The translations under genes were made by a program, and so were the position numbers. Source: an uncultured Pirellula sp. (lineage in GTDB: Bacteria > Planctomycetota > Planctomycetia > Pirellulales > Pirellulaceae). Taken from it: a stretch of 39,454 nt of DNA. Positions within the stretch are counted from its first letter, which is position 1; each line of letters starts with the position of its first letter. The stretch lies in assembly GCA_903820735.1 (NCBI GenBank), contig CAIJIZ010000324.1, forward strand, positions 1-39,454. Direction: 5' to 3'. Shown in pieces: positions 1 to 9,778 of the stretch. The notes under the pieces were generated by a model. That model ran no database searches. It was not told where the DNA came from and saw nothing but the letters and a program-made list of their open reading frames with translations.

Positions 1-157
1 GGAAAGCGGGAAGAAGGATCGAGCAAAGATTTGGATATTGAATAGTTAGTGATAGGCGCAGTGTTCAGCTTATCTGCACCACCCTTTCACACAGACTCTC
101 CGTGTTCTCTGTGCCTCTGTGTTTCCAATCCCCGGGTTTCCAATCCCCTGACGCCGA
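1..157. other. Left-edge intergenic DNA with a dispersed-repeat copy
   Basis: This is the sequence beyond the 3' end of the minus-strand PDZ gene. I see no convincing coding region. Positions 96-125 hold a pyrimidine/TG-rich segment built around CTCTGTGCCTCTGTG that recurs twice at 32.7-32.9 kb. It is followed by a short direct repeat of the type GTTTCCAATCCCC (about 121-133 and 135-147). No clear terminator hairpin for the PDZ gene was found. Confidence 0.5.
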
Positions 158-1438
158 TTAAGGTAGCTTGTCCGCCAATTTTGCTTGCAAATCGGCCACT
201 TCCTGCTGCAACCTTTGGATTTCTTGGTGGAGGGAAGCGACGTATTCCGGAGTAAGCATTTCAGCGTTCATTCCGAGCCCTTGGTTGGCATTCGCGTTGC
301 CGGCAATCATGCCTACAGATAGCAAGGGAACTTGGACAATCTGCTTTTGACGACCTCGGTAAAATGCCATGGTGATCGAGTCGCCGAGGGGTATTCCACG
401 GATCGAGTCGACAACATCTTCCGCGCGCAAGATCATACGACCATCGATCTCCGAGATGCAGTCGCCGGGTTGTAGACCCGCAAGTTCTGCCGTCGAGCCT
501 TGGACGACATCCGAGACGGCTGCACCGCGATAGAGCGGTATTCCAAACTGTTTGCGAAACGTTTCGGACAGATCGGTGACCGATACGCCTAGAAATACAT
601 TTCCGCGATCGGTCGCAACTTGTGGCACATCGCCCCCAAGCTCCGGAGAGATCGGCTGATAAGGCTGTTTAGGCAATTGCGCATCGGGGATTTGCGCGAT
701 AGGAGGTTGAAGGGGCAATGCCGTTCCGGGTTGCATACCTTGAAGTTGTCCGGCAAGCGTACGGTCTTGGAGAACGGCGACCAGATTGGTACTACGACCT
801 CGACGCTGAACTAGGAATTTTACTGGGGAGCCAGGTGCGTAACGTTCGAGTTCATTGGCGAACTGATCGAGATTGGTAACGGCTTGGCCACCGACTCCAA
901 CGATTCGGTCGCCGATACGAAATCCGGCTTTCCAAGCAGGAGATTGGTTCGTAACGTCGACAACGGCCAGCCCGAATCCACCTCCTTGGACCGGCTCGGC
1001 GATTAAGCCGAGATACCCACCCCCTTCAAATTGTTCTGCAGCAGGCCCAGAAGCTGCCGGGGCAGATGATGAAGAAGCCTTTGGAGCTTGAGGTGTGTTG
1101 GGGCCCGCTGTGTTTTTGCGAGGTGTGATCACAATCGGTGCACGGCCGCGCGGCGAAGAATTAGGGCCTGCGGTAACTGGGCCAGCAGGTGGTGCAAGCT
1201 GCAATCCACCAGGAGCCACAGGTTCAGCACCGGGAACGGGAAGATCCTCGACAGGACCGGGTACAGGTGGAGGAGTTGTCCCATCGCGACCTGATTCGAC
1301 TGCAGGTACATCGCTTTGCGCCGGTGGGTTCGGAGTCGGAAGCTCTTGCGCGAACGAATACGATCCGACCAGCCCCACGAACGCCGTCCACGAGGAAAAA
1401 ATCCCGATCGACAACCATGTGCGAACAAGTTGGTTCAT
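158..1438 (-). CDS. Exported protein with two PDZ domains and a C-terminal coiled coil
   Basis: The 426-aa product starts with a hydrophobic signal peptide (about residues 1-30, probable cleavage after SFA). A Pro/Ala-rich linker spans about 31-138. Two PDZ domains follow: about 141-225 (GYLGLIAEPV... AGFRIGDRIVGV) and about 280-373 (FLGVSV... AGLQPGDCISEIDG). A short heptad-like coiled coil covers about 397-424. No trypsin-like protease domain precedes the PDZ domains, so this is not a complete DegP/HtrA protease; it is more likely a periplasmic scaffold or substrate-binding protein. The ATG is preceded by AGGA eight bases upstream, which supports the start. It lies downstream of the metalloprotease gene on the same strand, but a strong terminator separates them, so it is probably transcribed independently. 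The partner is unknown. Confidence 0.85.
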   Translation of the reverse strand: MNQLVRTWLSIGIFSSWTAFVGLVGSYSFAQELPTPNPPAQSDVPAVESGRDGTTPPPVPGPVEDLPVPGAEPVAPGGLQLAPPAGPVTAGPNSSPRGRAPIVITPRKNTAGPNTPQAPKASSSSAPAASGPAAEQFEGGGYLGLIAEPVQGGGFGLAVVDVTNQSPAWKAGFRIGDRIVGVGGQAVTNLDQFANELERYAPGSPVKFLVQRRGRSTNLVAVLQDRTLAGQLQGMQPGTALPLQPPIAQIPDAQLPKQPYQPISPELGGDVPQVATDRGNVFLGVSVTDLSETFRKQFGIPLYRGAAVSDVVQGSTAELAGLQPGDCISEIDGRMILRAEDVVDSIRGIPLGDSITMAFYRGRQKQIVQVPLLSVGMIAGNANANQGLGMNAEMLTPEYVASLHQEIQRLQQEVADLQAKLADKLP

Positions 1439-1553
1439 TGCGCAATTCCTCTACGAAAGATCCCCCTAATAAATACTAGCTTGTGAGCTTACATATTCAG
1501 AGTATCCGGTGTCGACGCTAGTTCCCCGATTTTGCTTCAGTGAGAACAAAGAA

Positions 1554-1611
1554 AAAAGCGACCGACTCGCCGTCCGGGATGTTTTCCCTTCGAGCTAAGT
1601 CGGTCGCTTTT
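1554..1611 (-). terminator. Rho-independent terminator of the metalloprotease gene
   Basis: A perfect 14-bp inverted repeat (AAAAGCGACCGACT at 1554-1567 and its complement at 1598-1611) encloses a 30-nt loop. On the minus strand the stem ends in a run of six T residues (1552-1557 read in reverse). It lies 54 bases beyond the stop of the metalloprotease. The A-rich opposite arm means it could also act on plus-strand transcripts. Confidence 0.85.
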
Positions 1612-1664
1612 GAATTCTCTCGAATCTAAGCTGTTCTAAACAGCCGCCACTCTACAGCCGTACT

Positions 1665-4600
1665 CTATGGTGCTGTCGACGAATCCGCAGCTGGTTTCAC
1701 AGCAGCAGGCTCGGCCGACTGACCTTGAACGCTCGTTGGCTGCGAGGATGGGGATACACCAGTGTTGTATCCTGGATTCTCGTAGCCAGAGTTGTACGAA
1801 GCGGGAGCGGAAGCTCCAACAGGTGCAACTAAGCCCGGAGCAGGCTGCCCGAAAATCATCAACGGAGGAGCTCCGCCACCACTTGGCTGATTGTAGATGA
1901 AGATCGCATCCATCGCCTTGGTGATTCGAAGCTGGCATTCGGTCAAGTGAGCGATGCTGTACGCATCCAAACCTGCTGGGTTGGCCAACGCTCCATCAAT
2001 CTTCTGCTTGAGCTCTTTGAGCTTCATCAACGACAAGCTAGTTATCGGCTTGTTGCTCGAGCTACCTGGAACGGTCAAGTCGATCAAGCGATCGAGGTGT
2101 TCGCGTTGCAAGCTTCGGCGCCACGAGCTGATCCGAGGCTTGCGTGCGTTCGCTTCCCCTTCGGCATTCGCTCCGACTTCGGACCAAACTTCGGCTTGGA
2201 CTTTGTCAAGCATCTCTGGCAAAGTCAACGCGTCTTGATCGCGTGGCACGAGTTGCTCGTTGTCGTAGACGCGGCGCAACGTGGTCGGATTCATCAACAT
2301 CGTCAACGCACTGGCTTGAATACCAAGGATACGATCGTGGACAGGGAAGGTCGATTCGCCCATCGAACGAACCCCTTCATCGATCCACTTGTCTACCGTC
2401 AAACGGCTCAGGATGGCATTCGACAGACCAAAAGCGTCATCGCGGAATGAGTTTCGCATTACGAAATCGAGCGCCTTGCGTTGTTGCTCGGCTGGGATTG
2501 GAATAAGGGATTGACGGTCGCCCGGATCACCCTTCTTGTCCCGGTTGACCGTAGCTCCACCGATCCAGTTGGCCATCATGCTGATAGCTTTGGTTTGCTC
2601 GCCGAGGGTCAACTCGTACCCGCGTCGCGCTTTGCTCCAGCTATCACCTTCTTTGACGAACTTGTCGAGAAGCCGATCGCGGTAGAGCTTAACCAAGCGA
2701 ACTTGGTTTTCGCAGTAATCCAAAGGATCCTTCGAGTAGTCATAACGGCGAGCCAATGGATCTGGGCCAGAGGTATCTTCGTCCGTCGCAAATTGCAATT
2801 CCGGCTCGCTAGCTCGCTTGAGAATCTCGTTGAGCTTGGCGTCTTCCGGGATGTAACCGTACTCGATCGCCCAATAGTCGTAAGGTCCGATACCGATCAT
2901 GGTATAGTCCCCACGGGTCTCGCTATCGAGTTGGTAAGGCATGTTTATCGGGATGTAATCCATGACCGAAGTCGCGATCGTCTTCTGTCCCTTCACGGCA
3001 TTCGAATTGATTTCCTTCAAGCTCAAAGCGCTGGAGGCTTTGAAGTTGTGGCGCAATCCGAGGGTATGGCCGACTTCGTGAGCGACGAGTTCAGCCAAGA
3101 GAGGACCGATGAAGGACTCTGGCATGCCGTCGAGAAGGTCTTCCTTCGGCTTCTTGTCTTCAGGTTTCGCACCTGCTGCCGGTTCTTGCTCACCGACAAA
3201 GTTCCCGTTTTCGTCGAAGAGATCGAGGGCCAGTCGGGCCATCGACATATCGAGTTGCATGCCGTGTGCGGCGTTGCAGAAACCGTTGACTTGGCTGGTT
3301 CGCCCAACAAGACCATCGAAGGGGCTTGAACCCATCAGCTTGGTATCCAATTGGGTCATCGGATGTCCAGCATAAGGCATTTGCGACTGCATCGCGTAGA
3401 GGCTTTGCAAGTGCGTGCGGTTATCGGCTGGAGCGAGTCGAACGCGTGGATCCCAGTTCGGGTGCGAGCCGAGCCAAGCGAGCGTTTCGGTGCTCATTCC
3501 TTCCATGGCCAACTCTGGCATCATGTCGTGAAATTGGAAGCTGAAGTGACGGATCCAGCCGTCGGTCAGAACGACGTCGGCATCGAGGATCTCGCCGGTC
3601 ATCGGATGCACGCGGCTTGGACCAATCGCGGTTCCAACGTCATTGTTGAGCCAACGAATGAAGTTGTACTGTACGTCTTCTGGATCGAGATCCATCGTCG
3701 CTGGTGAACGTGGGTCTTGATAAAGGACTTCGATGGCATCGGAGAATCCAACTTGCTCGAACGCCTTGTTCCAATACTCAACACCTTGCTTGACCCATCG
3801 GCGATAACGGACGGGAGTGGTGTGCTCGATATAGAAACGGATCGGAGTTACCGGCGGGCTGACTTTCAAGCTTGGGTCTCGCTTTTCCAATCGCCAACGG
3901 TTGATGTAACGAACACGTTTCTTGTCGTCATCGTAGCTACCCAAATCCGAGTAGTTGGTTACGAAGTAGCCAACTCGTTGATCGGCCTTACGCGGCTTGT
4001 AACCGGTATCTTCGGGGACTTCGCTAAACGAGTAGTGGATAGTCTGAAGCTTGCCACCTGCGGTGACGACCTCAAAAGCCAACTCAGTGTTCTTGGTAAA
4101 CGGTTTGGCTTTGATGATCTTCGTCAACTGCGGATCTTGCACGCGGATGCTTGGGCCGAAGAATTTCGAAGCATTGCCGACGAACAAAGCATCCGCATCG
4201 ATCACCGGACCTCCTTGAGGAGCCATCGTCACGATGGGGATATCGAGCAGAACCGTATCGGTGAACAATCGCTTGACCGAGGACTTCGATTCCGGTTCGC
4301 CGTTGGAACGCATTTCCAATTCAGGAAGAATCAGCGCGAGGCGTTTGTTATACATCCGCCAATAGACGTAGTAGTCGCCGGACTGTAAGCCAGCGAACTT
4401 ATCACCGCTGCTGACGGTCAGAGCGATGAAATACTTCTTGGTTAAATAGTCCTTTGGAAGCTCCATCAGGACCTGGCCGTCTTTTTCTCGCGTCCAAAGT
4501 TTGCACAAAGCACCTCGGTCAGGTGACTTCGATTCCACCTTGGTGAACCCTTCGACCACTTTGTCGAAAGGTGGATACTCAGGACCTTGCTCCTGTGCAT

Positions 4601-4700
4601 CGGCTTGGCTTGGCAGCAACAAGCTCGACATCAAACTCAAACCGACCACAGCGTGTCGGACGAGCGTTCGAAATTTCGATCGACGAAGATCACGTTTCAT
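1665..4700 (-). CDS. Secreted zinc-dependent metalloprotease (DUF5117/DUF4953 type)
   Basis: Read from the ATG at 4700 the product is about 1011 aa. It has a basic n-region, a hydrophobic core and an ADA-Q cleavage site, so it is exported. The N-terminal half resembles the DUF5118/DUF5117 regions that precede the DUF4953 metalloprotease domain. The zinc motif HEVGHTLGLRH lies at residues 541-551 (three His ligands and catalytic Glu), followed by a Met-turn-like SVMDYIP segment, as in metzincin-like enzymes. The C-terminal 60 residues are Pro/Ser/Ala-rich and low complexity. In-frame starts also exist at 4706 (ATG) and 4727 (TTG); 4700 or 4706 gives the most normal signal peptide. Monocistronic, with a terminator downstream. 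Its substrate is unknown; secreted protein degradation is the family-based inference. Confidence 0.9.
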   Translation of the reverse strand: MKRDLRRSKFRTLVRHAVVGLSLMSSLLLPSQADAQEQGPEYPPFDKVVEGFTKVESKSPDRGALCKLWTREKDGQVLMELPKDYLTKKYFIALTVSSGDKFAGLQSGDYYVYWRMYNKRLALILPELEMRSNGEPESKSSVKRLFTDTVLLDIPIVTMAPQGGPVIDADALFVGNASKFFGPSIRVQDPQLTKIIKAKPFTKNTELAFEVVTAGGKLQTIHYSFSEVPEDTGYKPRKADQRVGYFVTNYSDLGSYDDDKKRVRYINRWRLEKRDPSLKVSPPVTPIRFYIEHTTPVRYRRWVKQGVEYWNKAFEQVGFSDAIEVLYQDPRSPATMDLDPEDVQYNFIRWLNNDVGTAIGPSRVHPMTGEILDADVVLTDGWIRHFSFQFHDMMPELAMEGMSTETLAWLGSHPNWDPRVRLAPADNRTHLQSLYAMQSQMPYAGHPMTQLDTKLMGSSPFDGLVGRTSQVNGFCNAAHGMQLDMSMARLALDLFDENGNFVGEQEPAAGAKPEDKKPKEDLLDGMPESFIGPLLAELVAHEVGHTLGLRHNFKASSALSLKEINSNAVKGQKTIATSVMDYIPINMPYQLDSETRGDYTMIGIGPYDYWAIEYGYIPEDAKLNEILKRASEPELQFATDEDTSGPDPLARRYDYSKDPLDYCENQVRLVKLYRDRLLDKFVKEGDSWSKARRGYELTLGEQTKAISMMANWIGGATVNRDKKGDPGDRQSLIPIPAEQQRKALDFVMRNSFRDDAFGLSNAILSRLTVDKWIDEGVRSMGESTFPVHDRILGIQASALTMLMNPTTLRRVYDNEQLVPRDQDALTLPEMLDKVQAEVWSEVGANAEGEANARKPRISSWRRSLQREHLDRLIDLTVPGSSSNKPITSLSLMKLKELKQKIDGALANPAGLDAYSIAHLTECQLRITKAMDAIFIYNQPSGGGAPPLMIFGQPAPGLVAPVGASAPASYNSGYENPGYNTGVSPSSQPTSVQGQSAEPAAVKPAADSSTAP

Positions 4701-5231
4701 TCGCATGTTCCAAGAAAGTAAAAACAAAGGGTTGTACCACAGACGGGTTCGCTATGCGTCCCGGACCGGGACGTGGTTTACTACAACGAACCGTAGTTCC
4801 AATTCAAAGGGCTGCAGGCAATTCCCGGGAGGTTCAGGGAGGGAAGTTAGTGGAGGAGTCGACGCAAGCCGCACAGACCGTGCAACCCGATTTTTTCGCC
4901 GAATCTTCACACCTCACTGCCTCTCCACCTAATAAACAACCGGTCCACCCAGGGACAGCCCGGTCGCATTATGAACCGCCCCGTGGCGGGGGTCTAGTAA
5001 TTTACGCAGACTTTTCCGGCTGGTTGGCTCCAAATCACCGATTGTTTCCGCCTCGTAAACTTGTCGTTTCGGCCAAGCATTAGAGTTTGCGTCATTCGAA
5101 AAAGTTCCCCTGAGTCGACACAGGATCAGCCAATCTAATCCAGCCGTGGTTGTTTGGACAAAAACAGGTCGATTCCGGGAATTTACTCGTTTTCATGGGC
5201 GCTTTTTGTTCGCAAAAACGCATTTATCTTA

Positions 5232-5268
5232 TAGAGGGAGGGGGCGTCGCCCGTGCCCCCTCCCTCTA
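5232..5268. repeat. Perfect 14-bp GC-rich inverted repeat (hairpin)
   Basis: Arm TAGAGGGAGGGGGC (5232-5245) pairs perfectly with GCCCCCTCCCTCTA (5255-5268) across a 9-nt loop (GTCGCCCGT). It lies 161 bp upstream of the oxidoreductase start. It is not followed by an immediate T-run on either strand, so it is not a standard intrinsic terminator. It could be an extragenic palindromic repeat or a structured 5' leader element. Confidence 0.8.
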
Positions 5269-5415
5269 CGCCCGTATTTTCTTATCGCAATGGCACCTGG
5301 TCTGGCTGTAGGTTGGACCCTTGCGCGGCCCACCCCTGACTCTCTCGGATTTGCTTTGCCGGTTGCGGGGTGTTATGCTCGGTACTCGAAACCCACCTTT
5401 CTTTCCCCCCCCTCC

Positions 5416-5422
5416 GAAGGAG
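5416..5422 (+). promoter_or_regulatory. Strong Shine-Dalgarno site deciding the oxidoreductase start
   Basis: GAAGGAG lies 7 bases before the ATG at 5430. It favours that start over the in-frame upstream codon at 5370, which would add 20 residues unlike the family. Confidence 0.75.
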
Positions 5423-5429
5423 ATTTTCT

Positions 5430-6764
5430 ATGAGTCACGGCGCATCTTCTGAGCCACAGCAACAACCAGCGTCGCAGCAACAGCCTTCTCAGGGGCTCAA
5501 GCGTCGGACTTTCTTGGCGGCAGCCGGAGGGGTTGCAGCCGCAAGTGCCGCGCAATTGTCGGCCAAGAGTTACGCACGAGTGGTCGGTTCAAACGACCGA
5601 CTCGGTGTGGGACTCATCGGGGGTGGGGTTATTGGAAAAGCGCATATGGGGGTAATCAACAACCTCAAGGAGACGAATAATCTTCATCCTGTCTGCGTTG
5701 CGGATTGCTGGAAGACACGGGCGGAAGAAGGTAAAGCGACCATCGGTGCGGATCACGCCGAGACCGATTATCGCAAACTGCTTGAGCACAAAGACATCGA
5801 CTATGTGGTTGTTGCCACTCCAGAGCATTGGCACTGGACGATGACCATCGATGCGATGGAAGCCGGCAAGGCGGTCTACTGCGAGAAGCCGCTAACGCAC
5901 ACGATTCCTGAAGCCCAGGCGGTGGTAAAGAAGCAGAAGGAAACGAAGCGTCCGGTGCAGGTGGGTGTACAGGCGATGTCGGACGATAGTTACATCTCTG
6001 CGGGCAAAGCGATTGCAGATGGGATGATCGGCCGGGTATTGCAAGCTCAGATTGAATACGTTCGGCGATATGCGAAGGGTGCAGGACCTTGGCGCGAACC
6101 CGATTTGGTCGCTCAACATGCGACAAAGCCTGCCGATCTCGATTGGGATGCTTGGTTGGGCACTGCCAAAAAGATCGAATGGAACCCAAATCATTACTTC
6201 GAATGGCGCTGCTATTCGGCTTACTCGGGTGGTATCTGCACGGACTTGTTCATTCACCGCATCACGCGAATTATGAAGGCTTGCAATCTGCTTTATCCTC
6301 GCCGCGTTGTGGGGATGGGTGGTATTTGGCAATGGCCAGATGGACGCGATTTGCCAGACAACGTTGAGATGGTCTGCGAGTATCCACGCGGCATGACTGT
6401 TTATGTCTTGGGAACGATGGGCAATCGCGTACGGGTCGATCACTTGATTCGCGGTTACGACGGAACTCTGTTCTTCAATAACGACGGTTGGATCGCAAAG
6501 GATCCGGATGGCAAAGTCCTTGGGCAACACAAGAAGACCGGCGGTGAAGATCAGAACTTGCACCACACGAACTTGCATAACCACATTCGCAACGGTGAGC
6601 CTTTGAACTGCCCGATCGAATTGGGACTCGCAGGTGTTGTTGCGGTGAATATGGCCAACGAAAGCTGGCGTACGAATCGCATGATGGGTTGGGATCGCAA
6701 GAACGAGAAGATGGTTCCAGCGGATATGCTCAACGAAGGGCACGAACCAGAATCGGTGGCTTAG
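5430..6764 (+). CDS. Tat-exported Gfo/Idh/MocA family oxidoreductase
   Basis: The 444-aa product has a Gln-rich leader and a twin-arginine signal ([11 protein letters not shown], Arg25-Arg26). A Rossmann NAD(P)-binding start follows ([10 protein letters not shown], about 60-69), with the family's EKP motif at Glu152-Pro154. The C-terminal half resembles the Gfo/Idh/MocA alpha/beta domain. The family catalyses NAD(P)-dependent oxidation or reduction of sugars and cyclitols; planctomycetes carry many Tat-exported paralogues with undetermined substrates. The start is fixed by a GAAGGAG site. The stop is one base before the DUF1501 start, so the two genes are almost certainly co-transcribed and perhaps translationally coupled. 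Confidence 0.9.
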   Translation: MSHGASSEPQQQPASQQQPSQGLKRRTFLAAAGGVAAASAAQLSAKSYARVVGSNDRLGVGLIGGGVIGKAHMGVINNLKETNNLHPVCVADCWKTRAEEGKATIGADHAETDYRKLLEHKDIDYVVVATPEHWHWTMTIDAMEAGKAVYCEKPLTHTIPEAQAVVKKQKETKRPVQVGVQAMSDDSYISAGKAIADGMIGRVLQAQIEYVRRYAKGAGPWREPDLVAQHATKPADLDWDAWLGTAKKIEWNPNHYFEWRCYSAYSGGICTDLFIHRITRIMKACNLLYPRRVVGMGGIWQWPDGRDLPDNVEMVCEYPRGMTVYVLGTMGNRVRVDHLIRGYDGTLFFNNDGWIAKDPDGKVLGQHKKTGGEDQNLHHTNLHNHIRNGEPLNCPIELGLAGVVAVNMANESWRTNRMMGWDRKNEKMVPADMLNEGHEPESVA

Positions 6765-6765
6765 T

Positions 6766-8205
6766 ATGTTCCCTCGGCGTACCTTTCTCGCCGATCTAGG
6801 ACTCGGCTTCACAGGGCTTGCTCTCGGTGCGATGCTGCATCGAGACCGCTTGGCTACGGCTCAATCTCCAATCGATCACGCTTGGAGACCGCCAAATGGC
6901 AAACCCCACTTCAAGCCGAAGGCTAAGAGTGTTATTTGGCTTTTCATGAACGGTGGCGTGAGTCACATGGAAAGCTTTGACCCCAAGCCGATGCTGACGA
7001 AGTACGCTGGCAAGACCATCGCAGAGACTCCCTTTGCGGAAGCTCAAGATCCGAAGAAGCTTGCGCTCGAACGCTTGGTCGTACCCGATGGGAACGGCAA
7101 CCAACGCAACACGCTTTATCCACTTCAAGTGGGATTTCGCAAGCATGGTCAGAGTGGCATCGAGGTAAGTGACTGGTTTCCGGCGATTGCATCGCAGGTC
7201 GACAAGTTAGCGATCGTCCGTTCGATGTGGACGACTGACAGCAATCACGGTGCCCAGACACAATTCCATTCTGGCCGACATCAAAACGACGGTGATTACC
7301 CTACTCTCGGTGGTTGGGTTCACTACGGGTTAGGGACTCTCAATGAGAATCTCCCTCAGTTTATTTCGATGGGCACCAGGGAATACTGGAACAAGAAAGA
7401 CGGGCACTATCTGGGACCCGCGCACGATGCAGTGCCTCTTCGAATCGACCCCAATGCTCCGCTTGACTTCGGTAGACCAGAGCGTCCTTTTGCACTTGAA
7501 GCTCAGCAAGTCGGCGCGGAGCTTGTGCGGGATCTGAACACCTTGCGAGGAGTCGAGTATCCGAACGACCCGGCGCTCGCTGCGCGTATCGCTTCTTATG
7601 AGCTCGCATTTCGCATGCAGCAATCGATTCCCGAAGTGGTGGACTTTGCTCAAGAGTCCGAAGAGACCAAAACGCTCTATGGGATCGACCAAGCGCATAG
7701 TCGCGATTTTGGCATGCAGCTTCTAGCAACTCGGCGGCTCGTAGAACGAGGAGTTCGCTTCGTCCAGATCCAGCATGGGGGCGGAGGTGCAGGTGCTTGG
7801 GACGCCCATGGGGGTTTGAAAGCCAATCACGAAAACAACGCGAAAGCCGTCGATCAGCCAATCGCGGGCTTGCTGATCGATCTTCAGCGCCGAGGACTGC
7901 TCGATGAAACACTGGTGGTCTTTGCGACGGAGTTTGGTCGTACGCCGGGCACCCAAGGATCCGATGGTCGCGACCATCATATTTTTGGATTTAGTGTTTG
8001 GATGGCAGGTGGTGGAATTCGCGGTGGGGTTGTACATGGATCGACCGATGAGATCGGGTTTCATGCAAGCGAGAATCGGCACTACGTGACCGACATCCAC
8101 GCAACGATCCTCCATCAACTCGGCCTAGACTCTCGCCAACTTGAGGTACCGGGTCGAAAACGACTCGAGATCGACCACGGCAAACCGATCATGGAGATCG
8201 TTTAA
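6766..8205 (+). CDS. DUF1501 domain protein, Tat-exported
   Basis: The 479-aa protein begins [12 protein letters not shown], a short twin-arginine signal (Arg4-Arg5). The body matches the planctomycete DUF1501 family, which is related to the alkaline phosphatase/sulfatase fold: an early [16 protein letters not shown] segment, a [11 protein letters not shown] region, and a late [10 protein letters not shown]...DGRDHH block with several potential metal-binding His and Asp residues. No member's reaction can be named from sequence. The start lies one base after the oxidoreductase stop, which gives a two-gene operon. It converges with lpdA, with only 11 bp between the stops. Confidence 0.9.
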   Translation: MFPRRTFLADLGLGFTGLALGAMLHRDRLATAQSPIDHAWRPPNGKPHFKPKAKSVIWLFMNGGVSHMESFDPKPMLTKYAGKTIAETPFAEAQDPKKLALERLVVPDGNGNQRNTLYPLQVGFRKHGQSGIEVSDWFPAIASQVDKLAIVRSMWTTDSNHGAQTQFHSGRHQNDGDYPTLGGWVHYGLGTLNENLPQFISMGTREYWNKKDGHYLGPAHDAVPLRIDPNAPLDFGRPERPFALEAQQVGAELVRDLNTLRGVEYPNDPALAARIASYELAFRMQQSIPEVVDFAQESEETKTLYGIDQAHSRDFGMQLLATRRLVERGVRFVQIQHGGGGAGAWDAHGGLKANHENNAKAVDQPIAGLLIDLQRRGLLDETLVVFATEFGRTPGTQGSDGRDHHIFGFSVWMAGGGIRGGVVHGSTDEIGFHASENRHYVTDIHATILHQLGLDSRQLEVPGRKRLEIDHGKPIMEIV

Positions 8206-8216
8206 CCGCCGATTGC

Positions 8217-9641
8217 TCAATGACGCTTCGGCTTGTAGATCTCGGTCGCAGTCCCGAAGTGGACTTCGCCCGCATTCATCAAGGTCTCGCTCAAGGTTGG
8301 ATGGGGGTGAATCGACTCGGTGATGTCTCGCACTTCGCAACCCATCTCAATCGCTAGAACGGCTTCGGCAATCAGTTCGCCGGCACCTGGTCCCACGATT
8401 CCGCATCCGAGAACGCGGTGGGTTTGAGGATCGACAAGCCACTTCGTCAGACCGTCGGTTCTGCCGAGAGCTTGGGCTCGCCCACTGGCAGCCCAAGGAT
8501 AGGTTTCGATCTCGACGGCAATTCCGTCTTTCTTGGCACGATCTTCGGTAAGTCCGGCCCAAGCGATTTCCGGATCGGTAAAGACCACAGCGGGGATCGC
8601 TTGTTTATCGAACACAACATCGCGTCCAAGGATGACTTCGATGGCTACCTTGGCTTCGTGACTGGCTTTGTGAGCCAACATCGGTTCCCCGGCGATATCG
8701 CCGATGGCCAAGATGTGCGGGTCTGCGGTTCGCTGCTGGCGATCGCATATTGCGAACCCGCGTTCGTTGACTTGCACTTGAGTGTTCTCAAGCCCAATTC
8801 CCCGACTCGAAGGTCGGCGACCGACACTGACTAAGACTCGATCGAATCGTTCGTGGCCGAACTTACCGGGCCCTTCGAAGGTGACTTCGACTTGCTGGTT
8901 GACTTCGGCTACCGAACCGACCTTTGTATTGAGGTAGATGCGGTTCTCAAAGAGGTTTTTCAAGCGCCGTTGTAGGGGCGCGACCAGATCTCGGTCAGCA
9001 CCAGGCAGCAGCGTATCGGTCCATTCCACTACGGTTACTTTCGAACCGAGGTGGGCGTAGACGGTCCCCATTTCCAAGCCGATGTATCCACCGCCGATGA
9101 CGAGCATCTTCTCGGGGATATCTTTGAGTTCCAATGCGCCGGTGGAATCCATGACGCGATCGGATCCGATTTGGAAATTCGGGGGCATCGCTGGTGTGCT
9201 ACCGGTGGCCAAGACGCAGTAATCGAAGGTGATTTTGCCACCTTCTGGAATACTCGGATCATTTCCTTCGAGCAACAACGTTGTTGAGTTCTCGAATTTG
9301 CCACGCGCCCGGATGACTTTCACATTGCGGCGTTTTGCGAGTTGTCCGAGCCCACCGGTGAGGGTCTCGATGACTTTTTCTTTTCTCGCGCGGACTTTGT
9401 TGATATCGATTTTCGGAGCCGGAAATTCTACTCCCCAACCTTCGGTCAACTCGTGGGCTTCATCGATCACTTTGGCGACATGCAACAAAGCTTTCGATGG
9501 AATGCAGCCTCTGAGCAAACAGGTTCCGCCGAGTTTTGACTCGGACTCGACGATGGCGACTTCTAAGCCTTCGTCGGCAGCTAGAAAAGCTGCTGCATAA
9601 CCACCAGGACCACCACCCAAAACAACTACTGGAAAGTGCAT
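8217..9641 (-). CDS. lpdA: Dihydrolipoyl dehydrogenase
   Basis: This 474-aa flavoprotein disulfide reductase reoxidises dihydrolipoamide in 2-oxoacid dehydrogenase or glycine cleavage complexes, transferring electrons through FAD to NAD+. Visible features are the FAD-binding GGGPGG at 9-14, the redox disulfide Cys41-x4-Cys46 in GGTCLLRGCIPSK, an NAD-binding VIGGGYIGLE segment, and the C-terminal catalytic dyad His447-Glu452 in HPHPTLSE. The length is normal for the family. No E1 or E2 subunit genes are nearby, so its complex cannot be told from context. It lies 137 bp downstream of rpsD on the same strand, with a terminator between them. The start has no strong Shine-Dalgarno site. Confidence 0.95.
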   Translation of the reverse strand: MHFPVVVLGGGPGGYAAAFLAADEGLEVAIVESESKLGGTCLLRGCIPSKALLHVAKVIDEAHELTEGWGVEFPAPKIDINKVRARKEKVIETLTGGLGQLAKRRNVKVIRARGKFENSTTLLLEGNDPSIPEGGKITFDYCVLATGSTPAMPPNFQIGSDRVMDSTGALELKDIPEKMLVIGGGYIGLEMGTVYAHLGSKVTVVEWTDTLLPGADRDLVAPLQRRLKNLFENRIYLNTKVGSVAEVNQQVEVTFEGPGKFGHERFDRVLVSVGRRPSSRGIGLENTQVQVNERGFAICDRQQRTADPHILAIGDIAGEPMLAHKASHEAKVAIEVILGRDVVFDKQAIPAVVFTDPEIAWAGLTEDRAKKDGIAVEIETYPWAASGRAQALGRTDGLTKWLVDPQTHRVLGCGIVGPGAGELIAEAVLAIEMGCEVRDITESIHPHPTLSETLMNAGEVHFGTATEIYKPKRH

Positions 9642-9712
9642 GAATATACGCCGATGGGAATGGGAACCAAGAATCTCAATGCGAAATGCACCTCAGTGGG
9701 CATCGCAACAAA

Positions 9713-9745
9713 AAGAGCCCGAATCGACGGATCGATCGAGCTCTT
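9713..9745 (-). terminator. Intrinsic terminator downstream of rpsD
   Basis: On the minus strand, AAGAGCTCGA pairs with TCGGGCTCTT (10 bp, one G-U) around a 13-nt loop that contains its own TCGA/TCGA complement. The stem runs into a short T stretch (5 T). It sits 34 bases beyond the rpsD stop, before lpdA. Confidence 0.7.
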
Positions 9746-9778
9746 GCATAGTTTAGCCAAAACGAACATCTAGTCAGC

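Larger units (their letters stand above)
4707..5429. other. Divergent intergenic region, about 720 bp
   Basis: This separates the minus-strand metalloprotease from the plus-strand oxidoreductase and must hold both promoters. The open frames crossing it have no family resemblance or start signals and look like chance. It contains a 14-bp perfect hairpin (5232-5268), a small CCGCC/GGCGG hairpin at about 4977-4990, and a clear ribosome-binding site at its right end. No convincing sigma-70 -35/-10 pair was found. Confidence 0.5.

Noticed and set aside
2481-3329. 282-aa open frame on the plus strand inside the metalloprotease gene
   Set aside because: It lies entirely antisense to a gene with strong catalytic motifs, has no family resemblance or ribosome-binding site, and is one of several overlapping antisense frames typical of codon-bias shadows.
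4728-5433. Two plus-strand open frames in the divergent intergenic region (to 5083 and 5433)
   Set aside because: Both have Arg/Pro/Ser-rich translations without domain character; one crosses the hairpin and the ribosome-binding site of the real gene. Judged non-coding.
5892-6812. 306-aa minus-strand open frame opposite the first oxidoreductase
   Set aside because: It overlaps a clear Tat-exported oxidoreductase and the start of DUF1501, and its translation shows no recognizable domain.
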